Shown here piece after piece: positions 1-11,457 of a stretch of DNA of 64,000 nt. Numbering within the stretch: position 1 is the first letter of the stretch; every line of letters starts with the position of its first letter. The DNA is from Agaricus subrufescens. Taxonomy: Eukaryota > Basidiomycota > Agaricomycetes > Agaricales > Agaricaceae. Both the position numbers and the translations under genes were made by a program. The notes beneath the pieces are model-generated. The model was not told the DNA's origin. It made no database searches and worked only from the letters and a program-made list of their open reading frames with translations. Where the stretch lies: NCBI GenBank assembly GCA_029945375.1, contig CM057058.1:620001-684000 (forward strand), given 5' to 3'.

Positions 1-2175
1 CACTCAGTGCAACTTCGATATATGTCAGCCCTCGCTCGGTATGCGTATTGCCTAATGCTCCAACTCCATCTACAATAAATGTATCGTTTTCGATGGGAGT
101 TTGGAAGCCCTGCTTGCCATTCCCTGCAATATCATTCGCGGATCAGCAGATGCATTAGGAACAGAGAGTAAGGTCACATACAAGTCATACTTGAGACGCA
201 AAACAAACAGTAAGTCAAATCGTTCTTTTATATACGAGTGGCAGACTACTTACTTCTGAAGCACAATCCTCGTCCTTGAACACACCCACTCGTTAAAACA
301 AAATGTGACAGAGGTAAAACGGCCGGCAGCTCACCCTTCAGCGATAAGAATAAAATCAGCCAAACCATGGATAATTACAGTGCGATTGCTCTTCTCAATT
401 ACGTTTGGCAGAACGCTGAGGGCCGAAGGTAGACTTCCATCTCCATGAGGGAAGACATCTATATTGGAACATTCAGCCCAATCTACATTCGGAGGCGCAT
501 GAATTGCTGCTTGGACGTCAGGTCTGTCAAAGTAGAGAGGGGAAAGCTGAATTTGCTCGAATGAGCCCCTGGCGTAGAAAAAGAGGAAGAACAATAAGAA
601 ACATGACGTGCACTGATGAACCCAAAAAACAGCTTACGGGAAGCCTAGGACGTCCCAGAGAATTGGATAAGTGTCGAAAATGCGATAAATATTGAAAGCA
701 GGATTGAGTTTGAGAGCCTCGTCGAAAATCATATCCCACACATCGCAGCCCGGGTCCGCTTCAGTTGACCTTCCTGGGAGTGGTAGAAGACCTTTTGGTG
801 GATAGGTTACGAACTTCTCCATATAATCTGCGTAGTTGCAGCGAGCAGCGACGGCATCAAGGTTTTTCATAGCGGTTTGACTGTAGAAAGTTCAAGTATC
901 TTGAGGAAAAACTACCAACTTGTACTCACTTAAAAGCGAAGACGTGCTCGTATTTATGAACAAAGTTGACTGCCGGAATTTGTTCTTGTACCACATCCCA
1001 TGAGAGGGAAGCTAGAGAAAAAAGTTAAGATCATTGATATAATAATACTTCATTACTTACGATCGGCAATCCAAATGCCTTGAAGATTCAAGTCAAGCTG
1101 GCCCGGATTCTCAAAAATGTGATTTGCGATGTCTGAATGCCAGAGTCAGCGATCTCTTATCTATCCGAGGAGAGTTTAGTAGTATTCACATGGCACATAA
1201 GTTCCAGCATACTATCAGAACGCATGTCAGTCTAGTCGTTTTCACAGGAATAACACCAATATTACGTACACTCTCGCCGGTGACGTAGAACTTTTTACCC
1301 TTCAATTCCGAAAATACGTTCAAGAATTGTTGTAAGAATCCAACCAGTTCGTTTGCAAGATCTTCTTCATTCTGGGTGAATCAAATATCAGTCAGGATTA
1401 CACAAAATCAATTGTTACGCTTACTCGGATATCAGGTTTTCCTTGTGAAAAACCCGTACCAACCGGTTGTTCAACCCATAACACACTAGACAAATTAGTC
1501 CAACTCCTGTCGTTGACCGTTGGTTTTGCCGTGCCAGTGGCCCACGAAAACGGCTAGTCGGAATCATGATTAGCCTGAATTCATGTCTAAAACTCAGATA
1601 CTTACGCCGTTCTCTTGGAGCAGCCCTTCTAGTGACGAACAACCCGGGCCTCCATTTGTCCAAAAGATCAAGTCATCAAGGCTTCCCTCCGGGCCGGGTG
1701 GGAAGAACCAGAAGAAAAGCTGTTCATGATGATATCAGAAAACCAGACAGAACATGAATCACTTCCATACAGATTTCATACCTTGCGAGTTTCGCCAGTT
1801 TTATTACTGATGGGCAACAACCCGGCCCAGCTCGGCCCAACATCGAAATCTACCTCAGGTATCGCCTTGCCATCAACCCAAAATTCTACGAGCGGTTACG
1901 GAGTCGCATCAGTGACGCTGTTCAGGGGGGGTCTATCTAGTGCCACACAACTCGCCTGATGCTTTCGGGTTGGAAAAGGTGATGTTTTTGACGCCAGCCG
2001 AAACAGCCCTCGTTCCCACAGGCCTATTAAAGTTCCTTGCAGCCTCGAGTTGTCTTTCCCTCAACTCACTCTTCCTCATTTGCCTCGCATCCGCGACCCA
2101 ACCCGAGAGGAGTACCACGGCTAGCAGAACAGAAAGCATAGTCGAAGACACCAGGCTCCGCGAAAAGCTCGTCAT
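1..2175 (-). CDS. Serine carboxypeptidase, peptidase family S10 (C-terminus beyond left edge)
   Basis: Secreted or vacuolar exopeptidase that removes C-terminal residues from peptides. The ATG at 2175 starts a protein with a hydrophobic signal peptide ([18 protein letters not shown], about residues 13-30). Exons further left encode the family oxyanion motif TNGGPGCSS (about 1625-1660), the nucleophile motif YVTGES|YAG split by an intron (about 1200-1290), and the catalytic-Asp region HGLADF (about 345-375). The last visible exon (1-about 135) reads [10 protein letters not shown] and continues into the C-terminal part. The catalytic His must lie beyond position 1. Many short introns interrupt the gene. 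It is oriented tail-out of the window, and its promoter lies in 2176-3100. The family call is secure; substrate and location are inferred from the signal peptide. Confidence 0.9.
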
Positions 2176-3100
2176 CGCTGAGGGGGTAATGAAGGAGCAG
2201 ACAAGGGAGAGGTGGGAAAGCCGAGATTGAACATGCTGTTGAGCTTTTGAGGCTGTGAGATAGGACGATATTTCAGAAATGTGTGAATATCGAAGTGGAG
2301 CGAATGCGTACCCACATGTACGGCGGCCAGTAACTGTGTGAGAACAAGGCGCCGCGTGATAGGCCGTGATTGAGCTTATGGGGATTTCGACTCCGGAGCA
2401 CTCCTGTAACAAACACCGTTTCAGGGCAAGAATCGTGCTAGCGGGAAATTGTTGGGAAATTAGTGTAGCACGATCATTCGGCCCGAAGGAATGATATGGC
2501 CACTTTTCTTTGCCTGCGTGATTTAAGGTATCAATAGCTTCGAGAGATAACCACGAATCTATTGGGGAGTATAAACAACTGCGCTTGCAACGTGGCCGCT
2601 GCCAATTAGCACATAATATAAGCACTGGTTCCATATGGCGTGCTCTTTGCTGAGGAAGCATTGAGACTATTCCCGTAACCGCCGTCAAGTTGAAACCGCT
2701 CAATCACCATCACTGCTCTCTAGCTTCTCAACAAATCAATGTTCTTTTACAGCTCTGTCTGGTCCACCTCTGCAAATCCGACTGTACTGCGCAAACAAAT
2801 TCTGATTGTAAAATTATTGTTACTGTCGAAATGCAAATAATTGGACGTGAAGAAACATGAAAAGGAAGACAAAAAGGGAACACAAGCGTCCAACTCCACC
2901 TACCTCCGATCATCCTCAAGCCCAATGGAGAGTATTTAAAAAGCTATCGAACCTTCCAAACCTATTTACCTTCCTCCCCTTGTTTTAAACCACTCGTGCT
3001 CCCAAGAACAGTCAACGTCAGGAGTAATGTTTGTCAACACAAACATAGACAGTAGCGTTCAGAGCAACGGGATATATGACTTATGACTTGATATATCATG
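2176..3100. other. Intergenic: promoter side of carboxypeptidase gene, 3' side of rna14
   Basis: No convincing coding exon is visible. The segment holds the upstream region of the carboxypeptidase (minus) and the 3' UTR of rna14 (minus). An AT-rich stretch near 2930-2945 (agtatttaaaaag) could be a TATA-like element but is far from the ATG at 2175. Open frames here are short and show no recognisable protein. Confidence 0.5.
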
Positions 3101-6100
3101 TTAATAGCGTCCTCTCCGCCCGCCCCCGCCGCCACCGGGTCCTTGGTACGGCCCATAGTCAGGTGGTGGTCGCCCGCCTAAACCATAACGTGATTAAGAT
3201 CTCCATATCAAAATCAAAAGCGGCTTACCTGTTCGGGGAGGTGGTGGTGGTGATCTCATTCGGGGCGTACTACTCGGAATAACAGCATTTTTGAACACGC
3301 TCATCAAATCTTCGGTTCTAAACACTGGCCCTGTTAGAAAAAGATGCCATTCATTAGCTTTGCATCCCAAAAGAAAGAGATCGAAGCAAATACACGAACC
3401 ATCAAACGAACTAGCCGAAGGTAACTCTCCGATAAACCAATGCAAAACAGGGGGTAAAGCCACATGTTTTCCTTTCTCACCATCATCTCGCCCGCCGCCC
3501 CGATGTGATCTATCTCTTCCACCACCACCACCACCACCGCCGCCGCCGCCACTGCCGTCCCTCTCCCAGCCAGACGGAGGTGGTGGAGAAAATCGTCTGC
3601 CTCCTCTACCTGGTCCCTCCCAACCTCTGTCTCTATCCCTATCCCTTGTTTCCCTATCACGACCATCCCTATCCCTATCTCTATCACGTAACTCCCTGTC
3701 TCGGTGTGGCGGTGGCGATCTTGATCTTGGTCTCGGCATACCTCGACTATCGTCTCTTCGTGTGCGATCTATAGACGAAGTACGTTTTGATGAAGGTAAA
3801 CTTATTGATCCAGTTTGATGCAGAGTCGGGAAAGAAAGCGAAGTTTGGGTTTCAGTACGAGAAAGAGACATGGAAGACGTTGATGAGGATTCTTTGCGAG
3901 CTACTGCGAAACCGAGATCACGTTGAGCTATCGCATCGATCGTTAAGTAAATGTGCCGCTGCGCAAATCGTTTGATGGGAGGATCTGTGTAGGAGTATAT
4001 GCGTAAGATATGCGTAAAGAAAGGGAGATTCAGATGACAGGGACATACCGTTTGGATAGACCTCAGCAATCCGCTTTTCTAGCTTCTGAGCCGCTTCGAG
4101 ATCACCATATTGATATTCATATCTCGCCCAACGGTCCCAAAGTGGCCTTGCGCGTTCGGGAGGGAATGTTCCAATCATTCTCTCAAATAGGGCCCGCGCA
4201 TCTGTTCAGTAAGTCATGGCTACCAGCGAAGCAATATGTTATGGGACTTACTATTCTCATCATTAATCGATATCAAGAAGCCAAGGTATCTCAACACGAA
4301 GTCAACTTCACCACTGAACAAATCGAGACCTTTCTCGAAAATCCTACTCGAAACACTCTTTTCATTTGAACAATGGTATTCCATCAGGGCTGGATCGGGG
4401 TGAGCAATGATACAAGCTCTATCAAAACGGAGCACACACCGGCAGCCTCATAGACCTCCCAAGACGTCCATCGGTCTTTACGGGCTTTTCCGAAAATAGC
4501 TCTTGACGATTTCACACCTTCAGCTCTTCTTCCAAAACGCATATACATAACCCACGCAACGCCATACTCAGATCTTTTCTCAGCCAATTCTTTCGAATCA
4601 CGATTATCGTCTTGCGAGAAATGGCTTTGTTGCGAAGTACTCGAACTCGGAAGGGCCGTATCACCTAAAGTAGTGTCCGCGGCACCACCGTTTGCTGCAC
4701 TCGGATTCGCAGTACCGTTCGAGTTCACACTAGCAGGAATTGCTTTTTCCATCGTTTCAAGTTCAATCCGTAGAGCACTCAGGAATCGATCATATGCTGC
4801 ATGCACTTCGGTCACTTCTTTTCGGACTTCTTGAGCTTCTATATATGCAAAATTGAGGAGATAGCTTGTTGGGTTGGCTTCGATACCGGCTTTGAGGATC
4901 GCGAGGGCTTCATCAGTCTTTCCGACGTTACTTGTCCAAATATACGCCATATACCTGACGCAACGCGTACAAAGAGAAAACAAAGTAGTACCAATTGAGA
5001 TTCAAAATCACACAAAGCGTAGACAAGTGGTCATACCAGATTTCTGAATAGTAGCGCATTCGAATCACAGCTTTGCGATAGACACCTTGAAGCCGGGTAA
5101 TTAACGAGCTTTTGTCTTTATCTTCGATCTCAAGTGGATTGCTTTCTTCCCATTTAAGATATGCCTTCCACTTGCCGACGAGGGTTCGCTCTGCTTGATC
5201 AAACTTGGGCAAAGTTGGAAGCCAAATTTCTTGACGGCCGTTGATGGTCTTTGCTGGTGAAGTTGAAGGGAACAGACCGCTCAAATGGTTTGTGAGTTGA
5301 CGAAGCACAGTTCGAGCTTGCATATGCGCTGGAGAAAGATCGGCCATGAACTTTTTTGCGGTAATCTTGTTTAGATTCGTTTCAAAAGTTTCTAGTTCCT
5401 GCCACAGCCTTTCTACATTGTCCAAAGGTATTTGTACCGCACGGTGATACACTTTCCGGAGGGCATCCATTTTTTGTTGCTCCTCCCACGTCGTACCGGC
5501 CTGTATGTGGTGAATATCAATAGATGACAGCATTGAACGGAAATGGATAGCATACATCCGCGGATTTGAGGAACTGGATAAAATCAGACCAGATCTCCCC
5601 GCTATCCTTGTCCTGGCCGACGTGGTTCAACGCGAATTCATAAGACTTGCGGACGGTGTCTCTTGTCAGCGGGCCAGGCCCAGCGTTTAAGCGTCTAGGA
5701 TCGATCGGTATCAGGCAAAATCGGGCGGCCAACGGATCACGCGCACCGAACATAGGTCAAGTAAAACTTCCACAGATCAACGGAGGGCGAGCTGCGCAAG
5801 AATTTTTTGAACAATTCCTCGGCTTCAGAAAACGTGGACTGGTCATTGAGGAAGAAGTTGATATAGGCAATCTGGGCTGAGGCCTACGTCCACCGTCGAG
5901 TCAGCGGCACACGTCTCGCATCACGAGATGCCACGCACCGTATTCGGGTATTGTTTGAGGAGGATGTCGAACGTCGTTCGAATCTTCTCCGCCTCACCAC
6001 TTTGCTCCGACATCTCCACCAGCTGACGCCATCCGTCCGGGTTGTGTGGCCGCTCTTTGAGTTCAGCGAGGAGGGCATCGAATGATGACATTCGCATCGG

Positions 6101-6199
6101 ACTACCTCCTTTTAGCGGACTGTGAGGCTCTTGGGACTGTTGGCTGTTGTCGGCGACGTCGACCGACATATCGTCGGGTGAATTTTGTTCGGAGGCCAT
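3101..6199 (-). CDS. rna14: mRNA 3'-end-processing protein Rna14 (CstF-77 homologue, HAT repeats)
   Basis: Scaffold subunit of cleavage factor IA, acting in the nucleus in pre-mRNA cleavage and polyadenylation. The ATG at 6199 begins [10 protein letters not shown]. Spliced exons then read through HAT repeats, with recognisable segments such as [77 protein letters not shown] and [12 protein letters not shown]. These are typical of the Rna14/Suf family. The C-terminus (exons about 3101-3800) is a low-complexity Arg/Asp/Gly-rich tail with RD dipeptides and a run of about ten Gly, ending GGRRGRY and TAA at 3101. An alternative in-frame ATG lies at 6241. At least six short introns are present. The next partner factor, Hrp1, lies at 27-29 kb. 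Confidence 0.92.
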
Positions 6200-7275
6200 G
6201 GAGGAGACGGGAGGGAGAAAGGGCCGGCGTCGTCGGTCCAACCATGCCTAGTCAAGAAATATTCCCACGGTTCGCCACCGCACAGGCACGGGCCCTCCCA
6301 GTCGTGGACCCTCGCCAGAAGAGAAGGAAGTCAAGGCGACCGTGCTTTTATCTTATCGCCCATGACACGCTATCCGGGCCCGCGAGTATGGAAATCTGAC
6401 TCGACACCACCAGAAAAGGAATAAACTGCATGTTCCCACAGTTTATTCTTAATCGGCCACTACGCCTGAGGTCTGGGTGGACGGGTTCCCCTTGTCCTGC
6501 CACGTGGACTTTGATTCCGCGACAATTGCCGAGTACACCGGATTTTTATTAGACTGACTCCGTCACTCATTGTGGTGGTAGCCCACGACAATGTCCTAGA
6601 ATGTATTGAGCCGTAAATGCCGCAATGTCCTGTTCGTCAGGTAGTCGTAACTGAATTGAATATCGATCGTCAGTTAACCGAGGACTATGCCTCGGCTTCT
6701 TCTTACCATACAGCTAGTAATACGGAATAAAGATCTTCATTCTCTACTAGGGTTTTTTTGTTCATCTCAGACTTTCTGACTGACGGGAATCTGAGATTTT
6801 TGTAGACAGGAGTAGCGCCCGAGGGACAGGTTTAGTGTCCTTATCACCGAAACCTGACTCTCGAGCCCTCAGATTATCGGACTATAGGAGGCAAATGCTC
6901 ACCCAGGTTTCGCCGAACTGTACCGACCGTACATTTACCCAATATGATTTACCGCAAACTTTAATCTTCAGCTGCAAGAAGCAACTTGCCGTGTCTCCTC
7001 GACGCTTCAATCCCAAAACGGGTCAAGCTAGCCTCATGCCCGACTTACTCGACACTAAAAAAAGATAGCTCGTCATGTGTTCATCCCGAAATTAACTCTC
7101 ATTTATATTTATCCAACTTGGCAAGAACCATGTGTCCTCGACTTGGCGTTAAATACGACTATCTCCTCCCGGAGATTGAGTGTCATAATTTTTCCGATGC
7201 TAGACGAGTACCGACTAGTACTTCAGAAAAGATAATAAGCAGGCGCTGCAGGGCTACTGCCGGGCAACGAATGAA
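6200..7275. other. Intergenic between rna14 and the alkyltransferase gene
   Basis: About 1.1 kb without a convincing gene. It contains the rna14 promoter (minus strand) and the 3' flank of the alkyltransferase. The short open frames here resemble no known protein. I saw no tRNA fold or transposon ends. Confidence 0.5.
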
Positions 7276-7910
7276 TCATGGTTTCCAGACTACCTCGTGA
7301 TCAACTACAAAACCTTCGCTATTGATCTCGACGCCTTCTCTTCTGAGAAACGCAAATTTTTGCTTGATCTCTGGGTGTTCACTCTCGAGCTGAAACTCTT
7401 TCTTCTTAGAGTTTCTTGAACTTTTCTGCCCTGCACGTTTTCCAAAGAATCCCCCAATAAAGAGATTTGAGGTAACGATGCGGTGACAGGGTACATAAGG
7501 ACTAAACGGATTACGTTTCAACGCTGTCCCCACTAATAAAGAAAGCCTCAGGCATCTTGGCACCAGAAAAAGAACTTGGAAACCAACCAGATTGAGCGGA
7601 ACCGGAAACGTTGTCGGAAACAATTTTATAAGTCGTAACCTGACCACGGGGAATTCGCAAGATGAAGTCGTAAACAGCCCATTGATAGGGAGTAACTTGC
7701 TATACATGAAACCGGAACGTAAACCACTATTTCGGAAATGAGGAATCGAGCGACCGACTCTACCATCCTTGGTCCTATATTTTTCTCTCTCTGTCCCGCG
7801 AGGATACCCGTGCACGGCGTCTTTCTTGGCATCATTTGTTTCGGCGTCTTTTCCGCGCACCTCCGTACCTTCAGCACCTTTACCTGGGATGTTCCTCTCG
7901 CGCCTTTCAT
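7276..7910 (-). CDS. Methylated-DNA-protein-cysteine methyltransferase (MGMT/Ogt-type)
   Basis: Suicide DNA-repair enzyme that transfers alkyl groups from O6-alkylguanine to its own cysteine, in the nucleus. The last exon contains the active-site motif NPFSPYVPCHR followed by IVTSNLFIGGFFG. The preceding exon gives VTPYQWAVYDFILRIPRGQV, the helix-turn-helix side of the C-terminal domain. Two introns are inferred: one with donor gtagag after codon ATG near 7763 and acceptor tatag before QVTPYQW, and one from gttggt to ttattag that joins GSAQS to VGTALKRNPF. The start at 7910 (MKGARGTSQV) is the least certain part, and a shorter start (MMPRKTPC) is possible. The protein is small, about 170-180 residues. 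The stop is TGA at 7276-7278. It is divergent from the GH85 gene. Confidence 0.82.
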
Positions 7911-8183
7911 CCTCTCTTATAGTGCGGGCTTCTGAGAGAATGAGTTCATGTTCGAGTGAATGCATCATAGAGCGCTCGACGGGACGAATGCGATTATGGT
8001 TAACGACGAAAGACAGGATGAATAATGACTCTATTCGGCGACTTTTGAGGTTGAGATGCTCACTAAACAGTGACTCAGACAGGGACATCAATGGATCAGA
8101 ACAAGCTTCGCACGGGGTGATGGCCTGGCGATCGTATTTAAACCCTCACTCCATTCTTATGATCTCTCCCAATACATCTCTCG
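7911..8183. promoter_or_regulatory. Divergent promoter between alkyltransferase and GH85 genes
   Basis: The two genes start about 270 bp apart on opposite strands, so this short segment must hold both promoters. A stretch near 8134 (cgtatttaaac) lies about 50 bp before the GH85 ATG and may act as a TATA-like element. Inferred from gene layout only. Confidence 0.4.
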
Positions 8184-10823
8184 ATGCCTACTACTCAACT
8201 TCTTCCTCTTAATGATCAGTTTTTCCAGTCTCTGGATGAACTGGACGCGTACAGGACCAAGACAAAGTCGGAACGCCCGGCTCCCACCGAGACGACCAAG
8301 TGGGTTCCAAGAAAGTCCTTGGCCCTCGGTTCTCGAGGAAGACTTCTTGTAAGTTGAGGAGTAAGATCCTGTGATTGAATATGATGATTGACAGAGCTCA
8401 TCAGGTCTGCCATGACTACAAGGTAGCGATAAATCACGGATGACATTCGGCTTTCTTATCGTCTATTTTAGGGAGGGTATGTAGAGAACCCACAAGGTCT
8501 CTCCTACTCGTTCAATTATTGGTCTCTCTGCGAATCTTTTGTCTAGTAAGCGTTTATTGCTCAGGCGGTCACCGATATTCACGCTCATCCTTCAGTTTCT
8601 CTCATCACCGTGTTACTATACCCCCTCCGGGATGGATCAATGCGGCACATCGTCAAGGAGTCAAGATGCTCGGTGTTCTGTAAATTTATCCCTCACCCAT
8701 TTGCTCATTGATCTTAATGAAAATTAGCATTTTCGAAGGTGGCGCGGAAGATGAGTGCCTCCGTTTGGTTGTCGGTAAACTCCCCCAAACGTCGGGTTCG
8801 ATCCAATCATCTGCACCTTCAACGCTACCTATCTCCCCTCACTATGCTGTCGCTTTGGCCGAACTCGCTGCTGAAAGAGGTTTCGATGGATATCTCCTCA
8901 ACTTTGAATGCTCATTGATTGGAGGTACCGAACAAGCTCGTAGCCTTGCAGCCTGGATTTCTCTTCTCCAATCCGAACTTGTCAAACGCGTTGGGACACA
9001 CGCTGAAACCGTTTGGTATGATAGCGTTACATTATTTGGATTTGTGGATTGGCAAAATCGGTTGGACTCGTTCAATCTGCCTTTCTTCATCCCCTCGACC
9101 AGTTTCTTTTCAAACTACTCGGTGAGTATCTATGTCCATTGAAGAAAGAAATCATTGTGACCTTTGGATTTTCTAGTGGATTCCGTCCTTTACTGACACA
9201 ACCGTTCAATACTACAACTCTTTGGACCCTCAAATTATCGGTGCGGCATCTGATAACAGGTCCAAGACCCTCCAAGATGTCCTCATGGGGGTAGATGTCT
9301 GGGGACGAGGCTCCTATGGTGGCGGAGGGTTCGGGTGTTATAAAGCGCTCAATCACGTTACCGGGGACAACCTCAGTACAGCTCTCTTCGCTCAAGGTTG
9401 GACTTGGGAAACCAGAGAAAACGAAGCAGACTTTACTTGGGATCTTTGGTGGAATTATGAACGGGATCTCTGGGTTGGAAATCCTGATCCTAATTTTGTC
9501 ATACCCGTTCCGAGTATTCCTACGCAAGACGAAGGATCTTATAAACCACTTAGCGCGTTCTTTACTCGACTTCCACCTCCCGACCCCAATGATGTTGCAT
9601 TCCATACGACATTCAGCCCTGGAGTTGGACGTTCTTGGTTCGTTGCCGGAGTTCCTGTCCACCAATACGCCGTAGGTTGGATGGACGTTGATAAACAGAC
9701 CACCATGGGAGATTTACTCTGGCCAGCCCCTGCTCTCAAGTTGGAGAACAACTCTGAAGGAACCGTCCCTAACGTGGCCGTTTCGGTCGATATGACTGAT
9801 TCATGGAACAGTGGTACTTCCGTCCGCCTCGATTTCACCGATAGGGAAGTCAATCCCGACTTTTCCCTACGTTCGTTCTCGATCCCTATCCAGAGTCTCA
9901 CTATCACCACTCAGAAGAGCTATACCGCGAGCATCGTGTACAAAGTTACATCTGATAGTACCACCACATTCCAACTCAGTACCGAACTCTCTGTTGTCCC
10001 TCTTCAAACCGGAGGCGCGTTCACTGAAGAACAGCTCCGCGCTATCAAATGCGAAATCGCGCCCAACTCGGTTTGCACCACGGAACTCACGAATAACTGG
10101 GTTAAGTCTACGATGGAATTCCTTATCACCGATATACCAACCAATATTGTTTCCGTCGATTGTTCTATCAGTCTTACCCTCACCCTCACCTCGGACCACG
10201 TTTCGCCGTTGCCACTCACTCTTCGCCTCGGCCAGCTCAACGTTCATACCACACCCTCTGCGACAATCCAACCTAACTTCCCTCGTATCCTCTGGTCTGA
10301 TTACTCCAAGTCTACCGTTCAAATGCCTGACGGGAGCAACAAAGAAGTGACGAACATAAATTGGCTACCGGCTACATCGCTTTCTCAGGTTGGTGCGATC
10401 ACGATTACTTCACCTGACGATCCAAACAACGCTTGGACTCCACAACCTGCCGCGGAGAATCAATGGTGGCCTGGCTTTGTATATTTCAATGTTTACGCTT
10501 CGCCACTTCCTTCTCCTACTACATCCTCTGGCCTCAGTCTCGTCCAACCTAAACACCAACACCAACACTTACTCAAATCACCTCCCTCCTCCTCCTCGAA
10601 GGATACTAATCCTGTATCGGGATTAACATGGATAGGCACTTCCGGTCCTGACAACTCAATCCACAAGGGTAGCTTCCAATTCTCCTTTGATAGAACTCAA
10701 CTTCCGGTCGAGTTGAGGAACTTGCCTACGCTTCGCGTTTATGTACAAGGTGTACTTGATACTGGTGAGATTTTGGATTGGGATAGTTCGGCTTATGTCG
10801 ATGTTCCATTCCCGACTGCTTGA
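8184..10823 (+). CDS. Cytosolic endo-beta-N-acetylglucosaminidase (ENGase, GH85)
   Basis: Hydrolyses the chitobiose core of N-glycans (free glycans or misfolded glycoproteins). The ATG at 8184 starts MPTTQLLPLND with no signal peptide, which fits a cytosolic enzyme. Exon 1 ends at 8348 (gtaagt). A small exon VCHDYK and then GGYVENPQGLSYSFNYW give the conserved RLLVCHDYKGGY start of GH85. The catalytic Asn/Glu pair is in GFDGYLLNFE (about 8878-8910). Further family blocks are VWYDSVT and WGRGSYGGGGF. The long last exon (about 9178-10823) carries the beta-sandwich region and ends TGA at 10823. Total is roughly 770 residues. Two later fragments of this gene's 3' end lie in the NLR cluster, so this copy is the likely duplication source. 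Confidence 0.9.
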
Positions 10824-11322
10824 TGTGTGTATGTATATACTATGTGTTTTGTGGGTCCGGGTAACGATATTATGTTTACGACTTTACGATGGATTGGTTT
10901 CATGAGTGAATTTTGTACTTGTATAAATCGGAAATATATTATCGAAGATTGAATTGCGTGATTATCTGTGCGAACCAGCTCTTGATAAACCTTGAATAGT
11001 CCATTTGTTTCCTTCATTCCCTGTTCTGCCGCATTTGATCAGATGGCCAGGCCTGGTCTATGCAATTGAGTTGAGTACTCAGGGAGACGTGATCCTAAGA
11101 TGACCCGTGACCGGCCCTTCTTTACCATCGGCCTTTATCTCTCACCGTCGGATCTTTTGTGATAACTGAACAGTTAGAGCGCTTCCGTATGCCGACTATG
11201 GCGGAATCACAGCCTTGGAACAGCAACACGCGCTTTCGAAGCATGGCTGTGACATTCCTTGTGTCATTAATGGGCACATAACTGGAATCGTTTCTCCCAC
11301 CCTTCCTTTCTCGCCTTTGAAC
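10824..11322 (+). promoter_or_regulatory. ENGase 3' UTR followed by NLR-1 upstream region
   Basis: The first 200 bp are the 3' flank of the GH85 gene (tgtgttttgtgggtccgg at about 10840), which recurs near 15255 and 22945. From about 11149 the sequence ctctcaccgtcggatcttt matches the region upstream of NLR-2 (about 15916). The NLR promoter box (agcatggctgtgacattcc) is at about 11239-11258. The TATA-like part is weaker here (cacataactgg) than in NLR-3 or NLR-4. Confidence 0.55.
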
Positions 11323-11457
11323 ATATCTAACAAATCTCCTCCAACCTCACTCTTCGTCTTGGTGCTCTCTCTACTCAAAAAAACGGGCTTGTTCGCATTC
11401 TCTCCCTCAACTACTACATCTCTTGTTCAGCTGTATTCTCGTTTGCCCGGCGATAGT

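Noticed and set aside
3291..3818. Plus-strand frame with Pro/Ser/Leu-rich sequence opposite rna14
   Set aside because: Mirror of the Arg/Asp/Gly-rich tail of Rna14. Repetitive codons keep the opposite strand open by chance.
9087..9665. Minus-strand 192-codon frame inside the GH85 gene
   Set aside because: It overlaps conserved GH85 coding sequence and resembles no protein.
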